From Ornatilinea apprima (GTDB taxonomy: Bacteria > Chloroflexota > Anaerolineae > Anaerolineales > Anaerolineaceae): DNA of 64,000 nt. Positions 16,132 through 24,415 of this stretch are shown here, piece by piece (position 1 is the first letter of the stretch; the number at the start of each line of letters is the position of its first letter). The DNA is taken from the NCBI RefSeq assembly GCF_001306115.1, contig NZ_LGCL01000025.1, forward strand, positions 79,789 to 143,788, given 5' to 3'. Position numbers and translations under genes: made by a program. Under the pieces are notes generated by a model that did no database searches, was not told where the DNA came from, and saw only the letters and a program-made list of their open reading frames with translations.

Positions 16132-17118
16132 CTAGTATTTCCACTCCACCAGTTTGCGCGCTTCTGCGACGATGTTCTCCACCTGCGGAACCGCCGCGCG
16201 CTCAAGAGTGCGGTTATACGGAATGGGAATATCCAGTCCGGCCAGCCGGCGCACCGGCGCGTCCAGGTAGCCAAACGCCTTGCTTTCCACAATGCGTGAG
16301 ACCACCTCGCCGCCAAAGCCGCCGGTCTTAACGGCTTCATGCACCACCAACGCCTTGCCGGTTTTCATCACCGACTGAATGATCGGCTCGTCGTCCAGTG
16401 GACTCAGCGTCCGCGGATCGATAATTTCCAGCTCAATGCCCTCTTTGGCCAAAATCTCGGCCGCTTCCAGCGCGCGCGAGACCATAATCGACATCGCCAC
16501 TACCGTCAGGTGCTTGCCCTCGCGCACCACATGAGATTTTCCCAGCGGAATCTGGTACATCTCTTCGGGCACCGGCCCTTTCGTGCGATAGAGCACTTTA
16601 TGCTCCATGAAAATCACCGGGTTCTCATCGTCCAGCGCGGCCAGCAGCAAACCTTTCGCGTCGTACGGCGTGGAAGGCATGACCACCTTCAGACCGGGGG
16701 TATGCACAAACCAGTTCTCCAGGCTTTCCGAATGCTGCGCCGCCGCGCCCGTGCCCGAACCGCTGGCCAGGCGCATAATCATCGGCACGCTGGCCTTACC
16801 GCCAAACATAAAGCGGATTTTGGCCGCCTGCATTACCAACTGCTCCATGGCCAGCACCACAAAATCGCTGAACTGCATCTCACCAATTGGCCGCATGCCG
16901 GTCAGCGCCGCGCCCACACAAGCACCGGTAATGGCCGCCTCAGAAATGGGGGTGTCGCGCACGCGTTTCTCGCCAAATTCTTCCACCAAACCGGCAGTCA
17001 CGCCAAACGCGCCGCCGTACACACCAATATCTTCGCCCATCAAAAAGACACGCTGGTCCTTTTGCATTGCCTGGCGCATGGCCTCGCGCAGGGCTTCGGC
17101 ATAAGTAATCTCACGCAT
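16132..17118 (-). CDS. TPP-dependent 2-oxoacid/acetoin dehydrogenase E1 beta subunit
   Basis: 328 residues from ATG at 17116-17118, with GGAGGG five bases upstream. Typical E1beta features: [17 protein letters not shown] at the start, [17 protein letters not shown], the [17 protein letters not shown] stretch, and the C-terminal transketolase-like domain with [13 protein letters not shown]. With E1alpha it forms the TPP-binding heterotetramer that decarboxylates the substrate and reductively acylates the lipoyl arm of E2. It overlaps E1alpha by eight bases, and its TAG stop overlaps the ribosome site of E2. The sequence fits acetoin (AcoB) and pyruvate (PdhB) enzymes about equally. Confidence 0.93.
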   Translation of the reverse strand: MREITYAEALREAMRQAMQKDQRVFLMGEDIGVYGGAFGVTAGLVEEFGEKRVRDTPISEAAITGACVGAALTGMRPIGEMQFSDFVVLAMEQLVMQAAKIRFMFGGKASVPMIMRLASGSGTGAAAQHSESLENWFVHTPGLKVVMPSTPYDAKGLLLAALDDENPVIFMEHKVLYRTKGPVPEEMYQIPLGKSHVVREGKHLTVVAMSIMVSRALEAAEILAKEGIELEIIDPRTLSPLDDEPIIQSVMKTGKALVVHEAVKTGGFGGEVVSRIVESKAFGYLDAPVRRLAGLDIPIPYNRTLERAAVPQVENIVAEARKLVEWKY

Positions 17119-18094
17119 ACACACCCTCCATGATGGTATTGACGTCGGGTTCCGGGCTATTGTCCGCGTATTCTGTCGCGGCGCGAATGCGCTCGCGGGC
17201 TTCCTGGTCTAACGCTTTCAGTTCTTCCGCACTCACACCCAGCACACTGGCAAAGCGCGGAATGGGATCCTTCTCCATCCATTCCTTTACTTCATCGCGC
17301 GTGCGATAGGCCTGGCGGTCGCTCTTGGAATGGCCGCGCCAGCGGTAGGTAATTGCTTCCAGCAGCGTGGGGCCTTCACCGGCGCGCGCGCGGCGCGCGG
17401 CTTCTTTCACCGCGGCGTGCACCGACAGCACATCGTTGCCGTCAAACGTGTGGCCGGGGATATTGTAGGCGCAGGCCCGGTCTGAGATTTTTTCAATCGT
17501 AAACGCGCGGTCAAACGCCATGGACATGGCGTAGCGATTGTTTTCACACAAATAAATCACCGGCAGCTTCCAAAGCGCGGCCAGGTTCAAAGATTCGTGG
17601 AACGCTCCTTCGTTGGCCGCTCCATCGCCAAACAGCGCCACCACCACCTGGTCGGTTTCACGCAGTTGAATGCTCAACCCAACGCCTACCGAAATGGGCA
17701 TATTGCCGCCCACAATTCCCTGCGCGCCCAGGTTGTTCATGGAAACATCCGCGATGTGCATGGAACCACCCCGCCCGCGGCAAATGCCGTTGGCCTTGCC
17801 CATAAACTCGGCCATCATGGCGTTTAAGTCACCGCCCCACTGTAAAAAATGGCCGTGTCCACGGTGCGTGTTCAACAGATAATCACCTTTTTTTGTGGCA
17901 CTGGCCACACCGGCGGCAATGGCCTCCTGCCCAATGGACAGGTGCATGGTGCCATGTAATTTTCCTAAGGCATACTGTTCTTCAGCGTTTTCTTCGAAAG
18001 CTCGCGTCAGCAGCATTTTCTTGAGCAATTCCAGACCCTGCTCTTTGGTCAGGTAATCGCTCAACTTCAACGGGGCGTTCTTGTCAGACTTCAT
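17111..18094 (-). CDS. TPP-dependent 2-oxoacid/acetoin dehydrogenase E1 alpha subunit
   Basis: 327 residues. The thiamine-pyrophosphate motif is present as [16 protein letters not shown], ending at the Asn of CENN about 30 residues on. Other family blocks are [41 protein letters not shown] and [10 protein letters not shown]. It carries out the first step of an oxidative decarboxylation. The wording of the TPP motif resembles AcoA of acetoin dehydrogenases, but pyruvate enzymes of Gram-positives are close, so substrate is open. It is the first gene of the dehydrogenase/PTS string and begins about 75 bases downstream of an operator-rich region (18169-18246). Confidence 0.93.
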   Translation of the reverse strand: MKSDKNAPLKLSDYLTKEQGLELLKKMLLTRAFEENAEEQYALGKLHGTMHLSIGQEAIAAGVASATKKGDYLLNTHRGHGHFLQWGGDLNAMMAEFMGKANGICRGRGGSMHIADVSMNNLGAQGIVGGNMPISVGVGLSIQLRETDQVVVALFGDGAANEGAFHESLNLAALWKLPVIYLCENNRYAMSMAFDRAFTIEKISDRACAYNIPGHTFDGNDVLSVHAAVKEAARRARAGEGPTLLEAITYRWRGHSKSDRQAYRTRDEVKEWMEKDPIPRFASVLGVSAEELKALDQEARERIRAATEYADNSPEPDVNTIMEGVYA

Positions 18095-18168
18095 TCTGCC
18101 TCCTGCAAGATGAATGACTCCACGGTAAAGACGGTTACATCGAAAATTTGGAGTCTACTTCTTAATCA

Positions 18169-18246
18169 TTTGTTCACAGTCCATAATATTTTTAGCATAA
18201 TTTAATCTAAATTGCATCATTTGTGAACAACTTTCACATACGTGAA
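18169..18246 (-). promoter_or_regulatory. Operator cluster upstream of the dehydrogenase/PTS operon
   Basis: Half-site TTGTTCACA at 18170-18178 and its inverse TGTGAACAA at 18222-18230 are centred 52 bases apart, about five helical turns. Next to the second is the palindrome TTCACATACGTGAA (18233-18246). The AT-rich interval between the arms should hold the promoter for the E1alpha gene. Tetrameric SorC-family regulators bind such spaced sites. A related half-site lies before the regulator's own gene. Confidence 0.6.
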
Positions 18247-18265
18247 TTGTCTGAATAAATATTAA

Positions 18266-18287
18266 GGGCGCGCCGGCCGGCGCGCCC
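18266..18287 (-). terminator. Terminator after the SorC-type regulator gene
   Basis: A perfect 22-base GC palindrome (arms GGGCGCGCCGG and CCGGCGCGCCC) followed on the minus strand by TTAATATTTATT. It lies 28 bases past the regulator's stop and separates it from the operon promoter. Confidence 0.7.
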
Positions 18288-18314
18288 GATTCGCAAACGT
18301 CTCGCGCTTTTGTT

Positions 18315-19274
18315 TTAGCCCTGTGACATTGCGCGCAGCGCGCCCAGGGCAGCCACTTCATCTGTCACCGCAACATTAATCAGCCCCGCCTGGCAGGCCC
18401 CCATCAGCGGCAGCGCCTTGGGTTTGCCGCCCCCAATTCCAATCTTAATCGGCGTGCGCATAATATCCTCAGCCGAAAGGCCCACGCGCCGCAAGCCAAA
18501 GTCGGTGGCCAGCAAATTGCCTGAGCGGTCAAACAAAATCCCACACACATCTCCGGCCACCCCGTACTGCGTCAGGCCTAACACCTCTTCGCGGCTCAGG
18601 TAGCCCGCCCGCAAAATCGAGCACGCTTCCGGTTCCATCGAGCCCATCCCAGCCAGCAGCATATCCATGTTTTTCGCCATATCCAATGTGCGCCGCACGC
18701 GCGCGTCTGCCAGCAGCGCGTCACGCGCCTCGGGGTTATGCACCGCCAGCGGCACCGGCAGGGTGAGGTAGTGGCCGCCAAACAGACGCGCGTACTTGCG
18801 CGCCAGGTCCGGCCCATCAATTTCGGCATTGGGCGCGTCCAGAGCGCCAATCACCTGCACCACCTGCACCCCCGCGTAAGCGGTGGGGCGCATGGCGTTG
18901 GCCGTTTCCCACAGTGCCGTTCCCCACGAGACGCCCACCGTGTGGATCGTTTCATTGAGCATACTCTCTACCAGGCGCGCGGCTAAAACGCCCACCTGCC
19001 GCAGCATTTCTTCATAACTCAAAGAACCGCGCGCCAGCACCCGCGCTTCTTGCAGGTGAAAGCGGTCGCGCAGTTCTTTCTCCAGGTCAGCGCAGCGGTC
19101 CAGCGGAAAATTCACCCGGATCTCAACCACGCCCTCTTCGCGCGCCTCGGTGAGCAAGCGCGAGACCATTGAACGCGAATAGCCGGTGCGGCGGGCAACT
19201 TCTTCCTGGCGCAGGTTCTGGTTATAGTAAAGATCAGCGATTCGGGCTAATAACTCAATCCGTTGCGTGTCCAT
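18315..19274 (-). CDS. SorC/DeoR-type sugar-binding transcriptional regulator
   Basis: 319 residues. The N-terminal helix-turn-helix (about 12-50) has the SorC pattern YYNQNLRQEEVARRTGYSRS followed by MVSRLLTEAREEGVVEI. The C-terminal sugar-isomerase-like effector domain (about 60-315) contains VGVSWGTALWETANAM, LLAGMGSMEPEACS and the closing NVAVTDEVAALGAL typical of SorC proteins that bind phosphorylated sugars. It lies directly upstream of, and in line with, the dehydrogenase/PTS string and is therefore its likely regulator, probably sensing the phosphorylated PTS product. A TTTGTTCAC half-site upstream of this gene suggests autoregulation. Confidence 0.9.
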   Translation of the reverse strand: MDTQRIELLARIADLYYNQNLRQEEVARRTGYSRSMVSRLLTEAREEGVVEIRVNFPLDRCADLEKELRDRFHLQEARVLARGSLSYEEMLRQVGVLAARLVESMLNETIHTVGVSWGTALWETANAMRPTAYAGVQVVQVIGALDAPNAEIDGPDLARKYARLFGGHYLTLPVPLAVHNPEARDALLADARVRRTLDMAKNMDMLLAGMGSMEPEACSILRAGYLSREEVLGLTQYGVAGDVCGILFDRSGNLLATDFGLRRVGLSAEDIMRTPIKIGIGGGKPKALPLMGACQAGLINVAVTDEVAALGALRAMSQG

Positions 19275-19338
19275 TGATTTTTCTCGTTTTTTCTGGCGTC
19301 AATTAGAATTTAGCACAAAAAGCCCATAAAAGCTAGAA

Positions 19339-19357
19339 TTTGTTCACGCGAGTCACA
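19339..19357 (-). promoter_or_regulatory. Candidate operator upstream of the SorC regulator gene
   Basis: TTTGTTCAC (19339-19347) followed by GCGA and an imperfect inverse GTCACAAA. The first half matches the operon-side half-site TTTGTTCACA. It is 65 bases upstream of the regulator's ATG. Confidence 0.45.
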
Positions 19358-19416
19358 AAGTTGCAGAAAACACAGCAGTCTTTACGGATTGCCTTTCCAC
19401 CAACACACCCTCCTGC

Positions 19417-19824
19417 TTACCTTCGCTGGTACTCCTTCAGCACGTCTGAATATTTTTGATCGGTTTTCTGGATGTGATTTACCAACCAGTCTTTCAAAAA
19501 CACCATCACTTCCAGGCTTAATGTGCGGCTGCCCGCGCGGTGCTGGTCTTGCAGCTCTTCCACCTGACGCGTTAACGCGCGGTGCTCTTCGCGGTGAGCA
19601 GCCAGCCCGGCGTAACCTGCCCTGGCCATCCAGTCTTCTTCGGTCGTAAAGTGGACACGGGTATACTCAATCAATTGATCCAGAATTCTACCCAGGCTCT
19701 CGCGTCCCTTTCCCTGGCGCATTTCATCGTGCAAAAGATTGATCAGCTCGATCAGCTTCTGGTGCTGCTGATCCAACTCAGCCACCTGAACAGAATACTC
19801 ATCCATCCACTTCATAATTGGCAT
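19417..19824 (-). CDS. Bacteriohemerythrin
   Basis: 135-residue four-helix di-iron oxygen-binding protein. All seven iron ligands of the family can be placed: His21 (LDQQH), His58 and Glu62 (VHFTTEED), His77 and His81 (AHREEH), His117 and Asp122 (HIQKTD). The length is typical of a stand-alone single domain. AGGAG lies nine bases before the ATG at 19824, so I kept this start. In anaerobes such proteins buffer or deliver oxygen. It is monocistronic and convergent with nothing obvious; the divergent neighbour is a peptidoglycan hydrolase. Confidence 0.93.
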   Translation of the reverse strand: MPIMKWMDEYSVQVAELDQQHQKLIELINLLHDEMRQGKGRESLGRILDQLIEYTRVHFTTEEDWMARAGYAGLAAHREEHRALTRQVEELQDQHRAGSRTLSLEVMVFLKDWLVNHIQKTDQKYSDVLKEYQRR

Positions 19825-20011
19825 TTTTTAATTCTCCTTTTTGTTTGGAATCGATGCGGCCCGGCGTATAGGGATCGTCGGGCACAGACTTGAGAAATCT
19901 GGTATACTTTCGACACATTGGGTATATCGGCAAATCCAGTTAAAGATTAAGCCGAATCGGCTGATTGACCAACACATATTCCTCACCGGCCTGCCGGTGA
20001 ATCATCTGATT

Positions 20012-21085
20012 ATGAAAATTGAAAAAGTAACGCAAACCGTTCTCAACGTACTGGCAGTAACCAGTCTGCTGCTTATCGGGGTGATTGGTTTTGACACCTA
20101 CCGCTCGGCTTCGGCCAGTCCCATCGAAAGCGCCCCCTTGCCCACTCCGCTCCCCGCGCAAGAGTATCCGATTCCTTACTATAATCTGCCTTCCGAAAGC
20201 CAGATCAATGCCGATTTGAGCCGCGAAATCCGGCTGCATACCGACCTGCCGCAAGCCCCACGCGACCAGATTCGCAAATATGTGGTTCAACAAGGCGACA
20301 CCGTTTTTGGCATCGCCGAAAAGTTCGGACTGCGCCCAGAGACGATCTTTTGGGGCAACCTGTACATCCTTGGCGATAACGTCCACGCCTTGTCTCCCGG
20401 CATTGAAATCAACATCATGCCCGAAGACGGCGTGCTGCACCGCTGGACGGAAGGCGAAGGTCTGAATGGGGTGGCCAAGTACTACAAAGTAACCCCTGAA
20501 GACATCATCAACTACCCTGGCAACGGCCTTTCCATGGAAACCATCGGCGATTATGCCAACCCCAACATTGCTCCCGGCACCGAACTGTTTGTGCCTGGCG
20601 GCGAGCGCGAGCTGATCTCTTGGAGCGCGCCCGAAATCTCGCGCACCAACCCGGCCGTGGCCCGCCATCTCGGTCCCGGTTTCTGCGGCGAGGTGATGAC
20701 CGGCGCGGTGGGCAACGGCACCTTTATCTACCCCACCGTCAGTCACGAAGTGAGCGGCTTTGAATACAGCCCCGAGACCAATCACAACGCATTGGACTTT
20801 GGCGGCAGCCTGGGCAACGCCATCTACGCCGTGGACGCGGGCGTGGTGGTCTACGCCGGTTGGAACGATTATGGCTACGGCAATATGGTGGTCATCGATC
20901 ATGGTAACGGCTTCCAGACGCTGTACGCCCACCTCAACACGGTTGGAGTGGCTTGCGCGCAAAGCGTGTACCAGGGAGACGTGATTGGCGGGTTAGGCAG
21001 CACCGGCAATTCCTCCGGTCCGCACCTGCACTTTGAAATCCGCTACAACGGCGGCTACGTCAACCCCTGGAATTTCCTGCCGTAA
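20012..21085 (+). CDS. LysM / M23-family metallopeptidase
   Basis: 357 residues from ATG at 20012, where the N-terminal membrane anchor begins (KIEKVTQTVLNVLAVTSLLL). Upstream codons in the same frame read through non-coding sequence. A LysM domain (about 80-130, YVVQQGDTVFGIAEKFGL) and a second LysM-like stretch (about 135-185) bind peptidoglycan. The C-terminal M23 domain (about 235-357) has the zinc motifs HNALDFGG and GPHLHFEIRYNGG, plus VIDHGNGFQTLYAHL. It should cleave peptidoglycan peptide bridges during wall remodelling, or act as a LytM-type scaffold; the catalytic residues look intact. Confidence 0.9.
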   Translation: MKIEKVTQTVLNVLAVTSLLLIGVIGFDTYRSASASPIESAPLPTPLPAQEYPIPYYNLPSESQINADLSREIRLHTDLPQAPRDQIRKYVVQQGDTVFGIAEKFGLRPETIFWGNLYILGDNVHALSPGIEINIMPEDGVLHRWTEGEGLNGVAKYYKVTPEDIINYPGNGLSMETIGDYANPNIAPGTELFVPGGERELISWSAPEISRTNPAVARHLGPGFCGEVMTGAVGNGTFIYPTVSHEVSGFEYSPETNHNALDFGGSLGNAIYAVDAGVVVYAGWNDYGYGNMVVIDHGNGFQTLYAHLNTVGVACAQSVYQGDVIGGLGSTGNSSGPHLHFEIRYNGGYVNPWNFLP

Positions 21086-21107
21086 TCGAACATACCCAAA
21101 CCCAAAA

Positions 21108-21132
21108 ACAGCCAGGCGGTGCGCCTGGCTGT
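21108..21132. terminator. Bidirectional intrinsic terminator
   Basis: Perfect 11-base arms ACAGCCAGGCG (21108-21118) and its complement (21122-21132) with a 3-base loop. TCTCTTTCT follows on the plus strand and TTTTTGGG on the minus strand, so it can end both the M23 gene and the HD-domain gene. Confidence 0.85.
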
Positions 21133-21152
21133 TCTCTTTCTCCATCCCGGTT

Positions 21153-21689
21153 TCAGTTCTCCAGCCGCCTGTCCGGGCAGCCTTCGCCATACCCCTGGCT
21201 TTCCATACTGAGGCTTACCGCCCACGCAATCATCTCTGGCTGGCGCGCCGCCGCTGTACAGAGCAGGTTCGGGTCGGGGTAAATTCCCACCCGCATTAAG
21301 TCCAGGCGGTCAGCGTCCCAGCAGGTCTGTACGGTGGGGTCGGCCTCGGTCAGCCCCTGGGTGTGCTGCTCACAGGCCTGGCAAAGCAGCGCCACCTCCT
21401 GTGAGTTAAGATCCAGCATCTCCACTAAATGCTCGCGAATAAACTGGCTGGCGCGCGGCCCGTGCTGCGGATCGCGATGGTCATTCAAACGCTGAATATC
21501 ATGCGTAAAGGCGAAAAGTTCCACCACCTTCGGGTTGGCGCGAGTTTCTTCGGCCAGCCGCAGGCCAATCTCCCGCACTCGCCGCCAATGCGAAAACCCA
21601 TGCGTCCCATCCCAGTTGAGGGGGTAAGCCTGCCGCAGCCGTTCCAACAGCGCCGCGTTGATGACCTCGGATATCGCCTCTTCTGCCAT
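21153..21689 (-). CDS. HD-domain phosphohydrolase
   Basis: 178 residues. The HD pattern is visible: GTHGFSHWRRV (first His), AFTHDIQRLNDH (the HD pair) and DADRLDLMRVGI (last Asp). By family, such small HD proteins hydrolyse phosphate esters of nucleotides or similar small molecules. The sequence resembles the uncharacterised HD proteins related to YfbR/SAV families but I cannot assign a substrate. It starts seven bases after the stop of the LapA-like gene and is probably cotranscribed with it. Confidence 0.8.
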   Translation of the reverse strand: MAEEAISEVINAALLERLRQAYPLNWDGTHGFSHWRRVREIGLRLAEETRANPKVVELFAFTHDIQRLNDHRDPQHGPRASQFIREHLVEMLDLNSQEVALLCQACEQHTQGLTEADPTVQTCWDADRLDLMRVGIYPDPNLLCTAAARQPEMIAWAVSLSMESQGYGEGCPDRRLEN

Positions 21690-21695
21690 ACGGCC

Positions 21696-22097
21696 TCACA
21701 CCCCGGCCGGGGGCACTGCCGGGCCGCCGTTCCCGCTCGCGGTGGTAACCGCGCCGGCAGGCAGCGTGGAAGGCTGGGAGGCTGCCTTTGCCTTTTCCGC
21801 TTCGGCTGCCAGGCGCGCCTCTTCTTTGGCCTTCATTTCTGCCAGGGTTTTTTCCAGCGCGTCCAGCTTTTTGCGCTGGCTAGAGAGACTGAATTTCTGG
21901 CGGAAGGTGGTCGGCAGCAGGGTAAACAACCCCACCACCACCCCTGCCGCCAGCGAAAGCAGCAACACCAGCGCCAGCGACTGCTCAAACGTCCATAACA
22001 GAAAAGTAACCGTTACCATTGCGGTATTTTGCAGCGCGAAAATCACCGCAAAAATCGCGATGATGAGGGCCAGAACCAGCAGAATCGGAACCATCAT
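21696..22097 (-). CDS. LapA-domain (DUF1049) membrane protein
   Basis: 133 residues. Two membrane helices (about 3-22 and 40-62) flank the family motif FALQNTAMVTVTFLLWTFEQS, characteristic of the lipopolysaccharide-assembly-protein-A (DUF1049) domain. A cytoplasmic coiled coil follows (about 70-110, LDALEKTLAEMKAKEEARLA) and a Pro/Ala-rich tail. The domain occurs widely outside LPS-making bacteria, so the name should not be read as proof of LPS. In diderms LapA partners LapB to control LpxC; no such partner is in view. Confidence 0.85.
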   Translation of the reverse strand: MMVPILLVLALIIAIFAVIFALQNTAMVTVTFLLWTFEQSLALVLLLSLAAGVVVGLFTLLPTTFRQKFSLSSQRKKLDALEKTLAEMKAKEEARLAAEAEKAKAASQPSTLPAGAVTTASGNGGPAVPPAGV

Positions 22098-22173
22098 TGC
22101 CTCCTATCCTCCATGATTAGAAAATTTCTTTTCTCTATTCTACACATCAAATCCTTCGCGGGCATCACCCACG

Positions 22174-22866
22174 TTAACCAACCCCGCCCTGAGAAATTTT
22201 GATCACCGCCGAGACCGCCAGCAGAATCTGCCCCAGGTGATACGTGCTCATCACCCACAGTTCTTCATGCGCGAAATGAGCAATAAACCGCCGCCGCGCG
22301 TTGAGCACATCTGAGGTGAAGAACAACAGCGCGCCCAGCAGCGCGCCGCCAGCTGCCAGCGGCGGCCACTGCGCGTCCAGCCAGCGCAGCGCCGCAGACA
22401 GCACCATCACCGAAATCACCAGCGTGTAGGCCGCCACCGCGCGGAACAGGCGCAGCCGCCCGGTTTCCAGCAGGCCGCGGTGCACGCGCGCGCCAAAGCG
22501 CCAACCGAATACCGCCAGCAGCCCAACCAGCACCAGTGCCGCCGGCCAGGCCATCGCCGGCACCAACGGCCAGAAATGAGCGATATAGGCGATATGCGCC
22601 AGCAAAAAAGCCAGCAGGCCCGCCTTAAAAAATCCCAGGCCATTGCCCATCAGCAGCACATCCCCGGCCAGAGACAACCCCAACCCGGCCAGCAGCCAGG
22701 CCAACTCGCCCGCCACACCGCGCTCCAGCGCGAACCCGCCCGTCCAGGCAATTAAAAACAACATCATCGCCGGTTTGGTGACCAGCACCCAGCGGCGCTG
22801 CCGCCGGTCTACTGCCCACCAGTTCAATCCCGCGCTGAGTCCGCACAATGCCAGCAGCCATGCCAT
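22174..22866 (-). CDS. YhhN/TMEM86-family membrane protein (lysoplasmalogenase-like)
   Basis: 230 residues with seven to eight membrane segments. Family residues are present: TKPAMMLF in the first third, GLSLAGDVLLM, LAHIAYIAHFW, and FTSDVLNARRRF near the end. YhhN/TMEM86 proteins include lysoplasmalogenases that hydrolyse the vinyl-ether bond of lysoplasmalogens. Activity in this bacterium is inferred from family only. It is 76 bases upstream of the LapA-like gene, so an operon with it is possible. Confidence 0.82.
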   Translation of the reverse strand: MAWLLALCGLSAGLNWWAVDRRQRRWVLVTKPAMMLFLIAWTGGFALERGVAGELAWLLAGLGLSLAGDVLLMGNGLGFFKAGLLAFLLAHIAYIAHFWPLVPAMAWPAALVLVGLLAVFGWRFGARVHRGLLETGRLRLFRAVAAYTLVISVMVLSAALRWLDAQWPPLAAGGALLGALLFFTSDVLNARRRFIAHFAHEELWVMSTYHLGQILLAVSAVIKISQGGVG

Positions 22867-22970
22867 CGCGTTCCTCCTGCCATGATCGTTTCTTCTATGA
22901 TTATAGACTCGCGGGTAAGATTAAAGCGAATAGCGGCGCGGAGAGTAAAAAATCTCTCCGCGCCACTGGA

Positions 22971-23711
22971 TCAATGCGTCATCTGATGATGAAAGCGCCG
23001 CGCCAGCAGCCAGATCAGCAAAATCTGGTAAGCCACACCCACCAGCGCGTACAGCCAGGCGCCTGCCTCTCCGTTTTGTAGCAGGGTGAACACCTTGGCC
23101 GGCCAGTAGGTCGGAATCACCCCAAACAGCGGCTGCCATCGCTCCGGCAGAAAGAAGCCAATGATCGGCAATTCGACAATTCCCCCCACCGTCTTCATCA
23201 CCGCCAGCCCTTGCACTTTATTGGCCGCCAGCCCCGCGAAAACCAGCGCGAAAACTGGCGCCAGCGGAGCGGCCAGCAGCGCTGCCGCCAGCAGCGCGCT
23301 CACCGAGAAGGTCATCAGGCCAGAGAGCGGCACGGCAATCAGGGTCATCACAAACCCCAGCAGCGTGGGGACGGCCAGCCGGTACATCAGGTAGCCTTTC
23401 AACGACAGGGGCGTTACCTGCAGCGCCGTCAAAGTGCGGTCATCGCGCTGATCGAGCAACAGCATACCCACCAGCATTCCGGCAAAACTGGGCATCATCA
23501 TCAGCATCAGATAGGTCAGAGTCATTGGAGCGTACGGCTGCAAGTCAAAGCTGATCAACCGGCTGATGGTTTCCACAAAAGGCGGGACCACCACCCGCAT
23601 CGCCAGGCCCATCACCACGGGCAAGAATAAGGAACTGCGCAGCAGCGAATCGCGCCACACCATGCGCGCGTCCACCGGCCCAAACGTGCGAAAAATCTGC
23701 GCGCTGTTCAT
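22971..23711 (-). CDS. ABC-2 type transporter permease (exporter subunit 2)
   Basis: 246 residues from ATG at 23709-23711, which overlaps the stop of the preceding permease by four bases; the frame to 23822 is an artefact of that overlap. Six membrane segments with the ABC-2 layout (MLLLDQRDDRTLTALQVTPL between helices 2 and 3 is the typical cytoplasmic coupling stretch). It forms a heterodimeric channel with the next permease. The architecture matches three-gene drug/lipid exporters of the fluoroquinolone-export type (one ATPase, two permeases). Substrate unknown. Confidence 0.85.
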   Translation of the reverse strand: MNSAQIFRTFGPVDARMVWRDSLLRSSLFLPVVMGLAMRVVVPPFVETISRLISFDLQPYAPMTLTYLMLMMMPSFAGMLVGMLLLDQRDDRTLTALQVTPLSLKGYLMYRLAVPTLLGFVMTLIAVPLSGLMTFSVSALLAAALLAAPLAPVFALVFAGLAANKVQGLAVMKTVGGIVELPIIGFFLPERWQPLFGVIPTYWPAKVFTLLQNGEAGAWLYALVGVAYQILLIWLLARRFHHQMTH

Positions 23712-24415
23712 GCCTTCACTCCTTCTTTGATCACCACAAAGCGGACAAACGCTTTGCGGCTCCACCAGACAACCAGCCCCAGCCAGAGCAGCGCGTACCC
23801 GGCCCCATACAGCCACTGCCACGCCGCCAGCGGCTCCAACGCCGCTTGCATCAACGTCAGCGGGGCCTGCAGCGGGTGCAAATACATCAGCCAGTGATCG
23901 AAAATACCCAGCGGGCGGAGAACCGGCAGGCAGAGCAGCAGCAGCCAGCCAATGCTGGGGATGAAATAGCTGTTAATTGAGTCGTAACGCGCCGCGGTAA
24001 GAAAACCCAACAGGGTATACATGGCCGCGGCCAGCAGCAACCCCAGCACCAGCGGCAGCGGATGAAAGCGCAGACCGCGCAGCACCACGACAATCGCCAG
24101 ATTCTCAGCCAGCGACAGCGCCGCCAGGCTAATGACCTTCGACCCCAGGTATTCGCCCGCCCGCAGCGGAGAGACCACCTGCGCTTCCAGCGTGCCTTCA
24201 CCTTTCTCCAGCAGCAGCATGGCCGCCATAAAATAAAACGTGCCCAGTATCAAATTCATCAGCACCATCAAGGGCAGAATCACCCCAAAATCGAGCCCGC
24301 GCACCTGGCTGAGCAGCCCCACCCACAGCGCAGCCACAAACAAAACCGCGTAATAAAAACCGTTGCGGTACTGCAGAATCACGTCCGCACGCAGCGTGGC
24401 CAGCAGGCGTTTCAT
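23708..24415 (-). CDS. ABC-2 type transporter permease (exporter subunit 1)
   Basis: 235 residues, six predicted membrane segments. The coupling motif LLLEKGEGTLEAQVVSPLRAGEY between helices 2 and 3 is typical of ABC-2 permeases. The start overlaps the ATPase stop by four bases (24412-24415) and its own stop overlaps the next permease, so the three genes are tightly coupled. It pairs with the permease at 22971 to form the membrane part of an exporter. Confidence 0.85.
   Translation of the reverse strand: MKRLLATLRADVILQYRNGFYYAVLFVAALWVGLLSQVRGLDFGVILPLMVLMNLILGTFYFMAAMLLLEKGEGTLEAQVVSPLRAGEYLGSKVISLAALSLAENLAIVVVLRGLRFHPLPLVLGLLLAAAMYTLLGFLTAARYDSINSYFIPSIGWLLLLCLPVLRPLGIFDHWLMYLHPLQAPLTLMQAALEPLAAWQWLYGAGYALLWLGLVVWWSRKAFVRFVVIKEGVKA

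Noticed and set aside
14808..16340. 510-residue reading of the E2 gene
   Set aside because: The first 73 residues are an out-of-frame reading of E1beta; AGGAGG and GTG at 16121 define the true start.
18155..18361. 68-residue minus-strand frame with Cys-rich sequence
   Set aside because: It covers the operator cluster, the terminator palindrome and the end of the SorC gene, and has no ribosome site.
21696..22097. LapA-like gene as evidence for lipopolysaccharide synthesis
   Set aside because: DUF1049 proteins occur in bacteria without LPS and no lpx gene is nearby.
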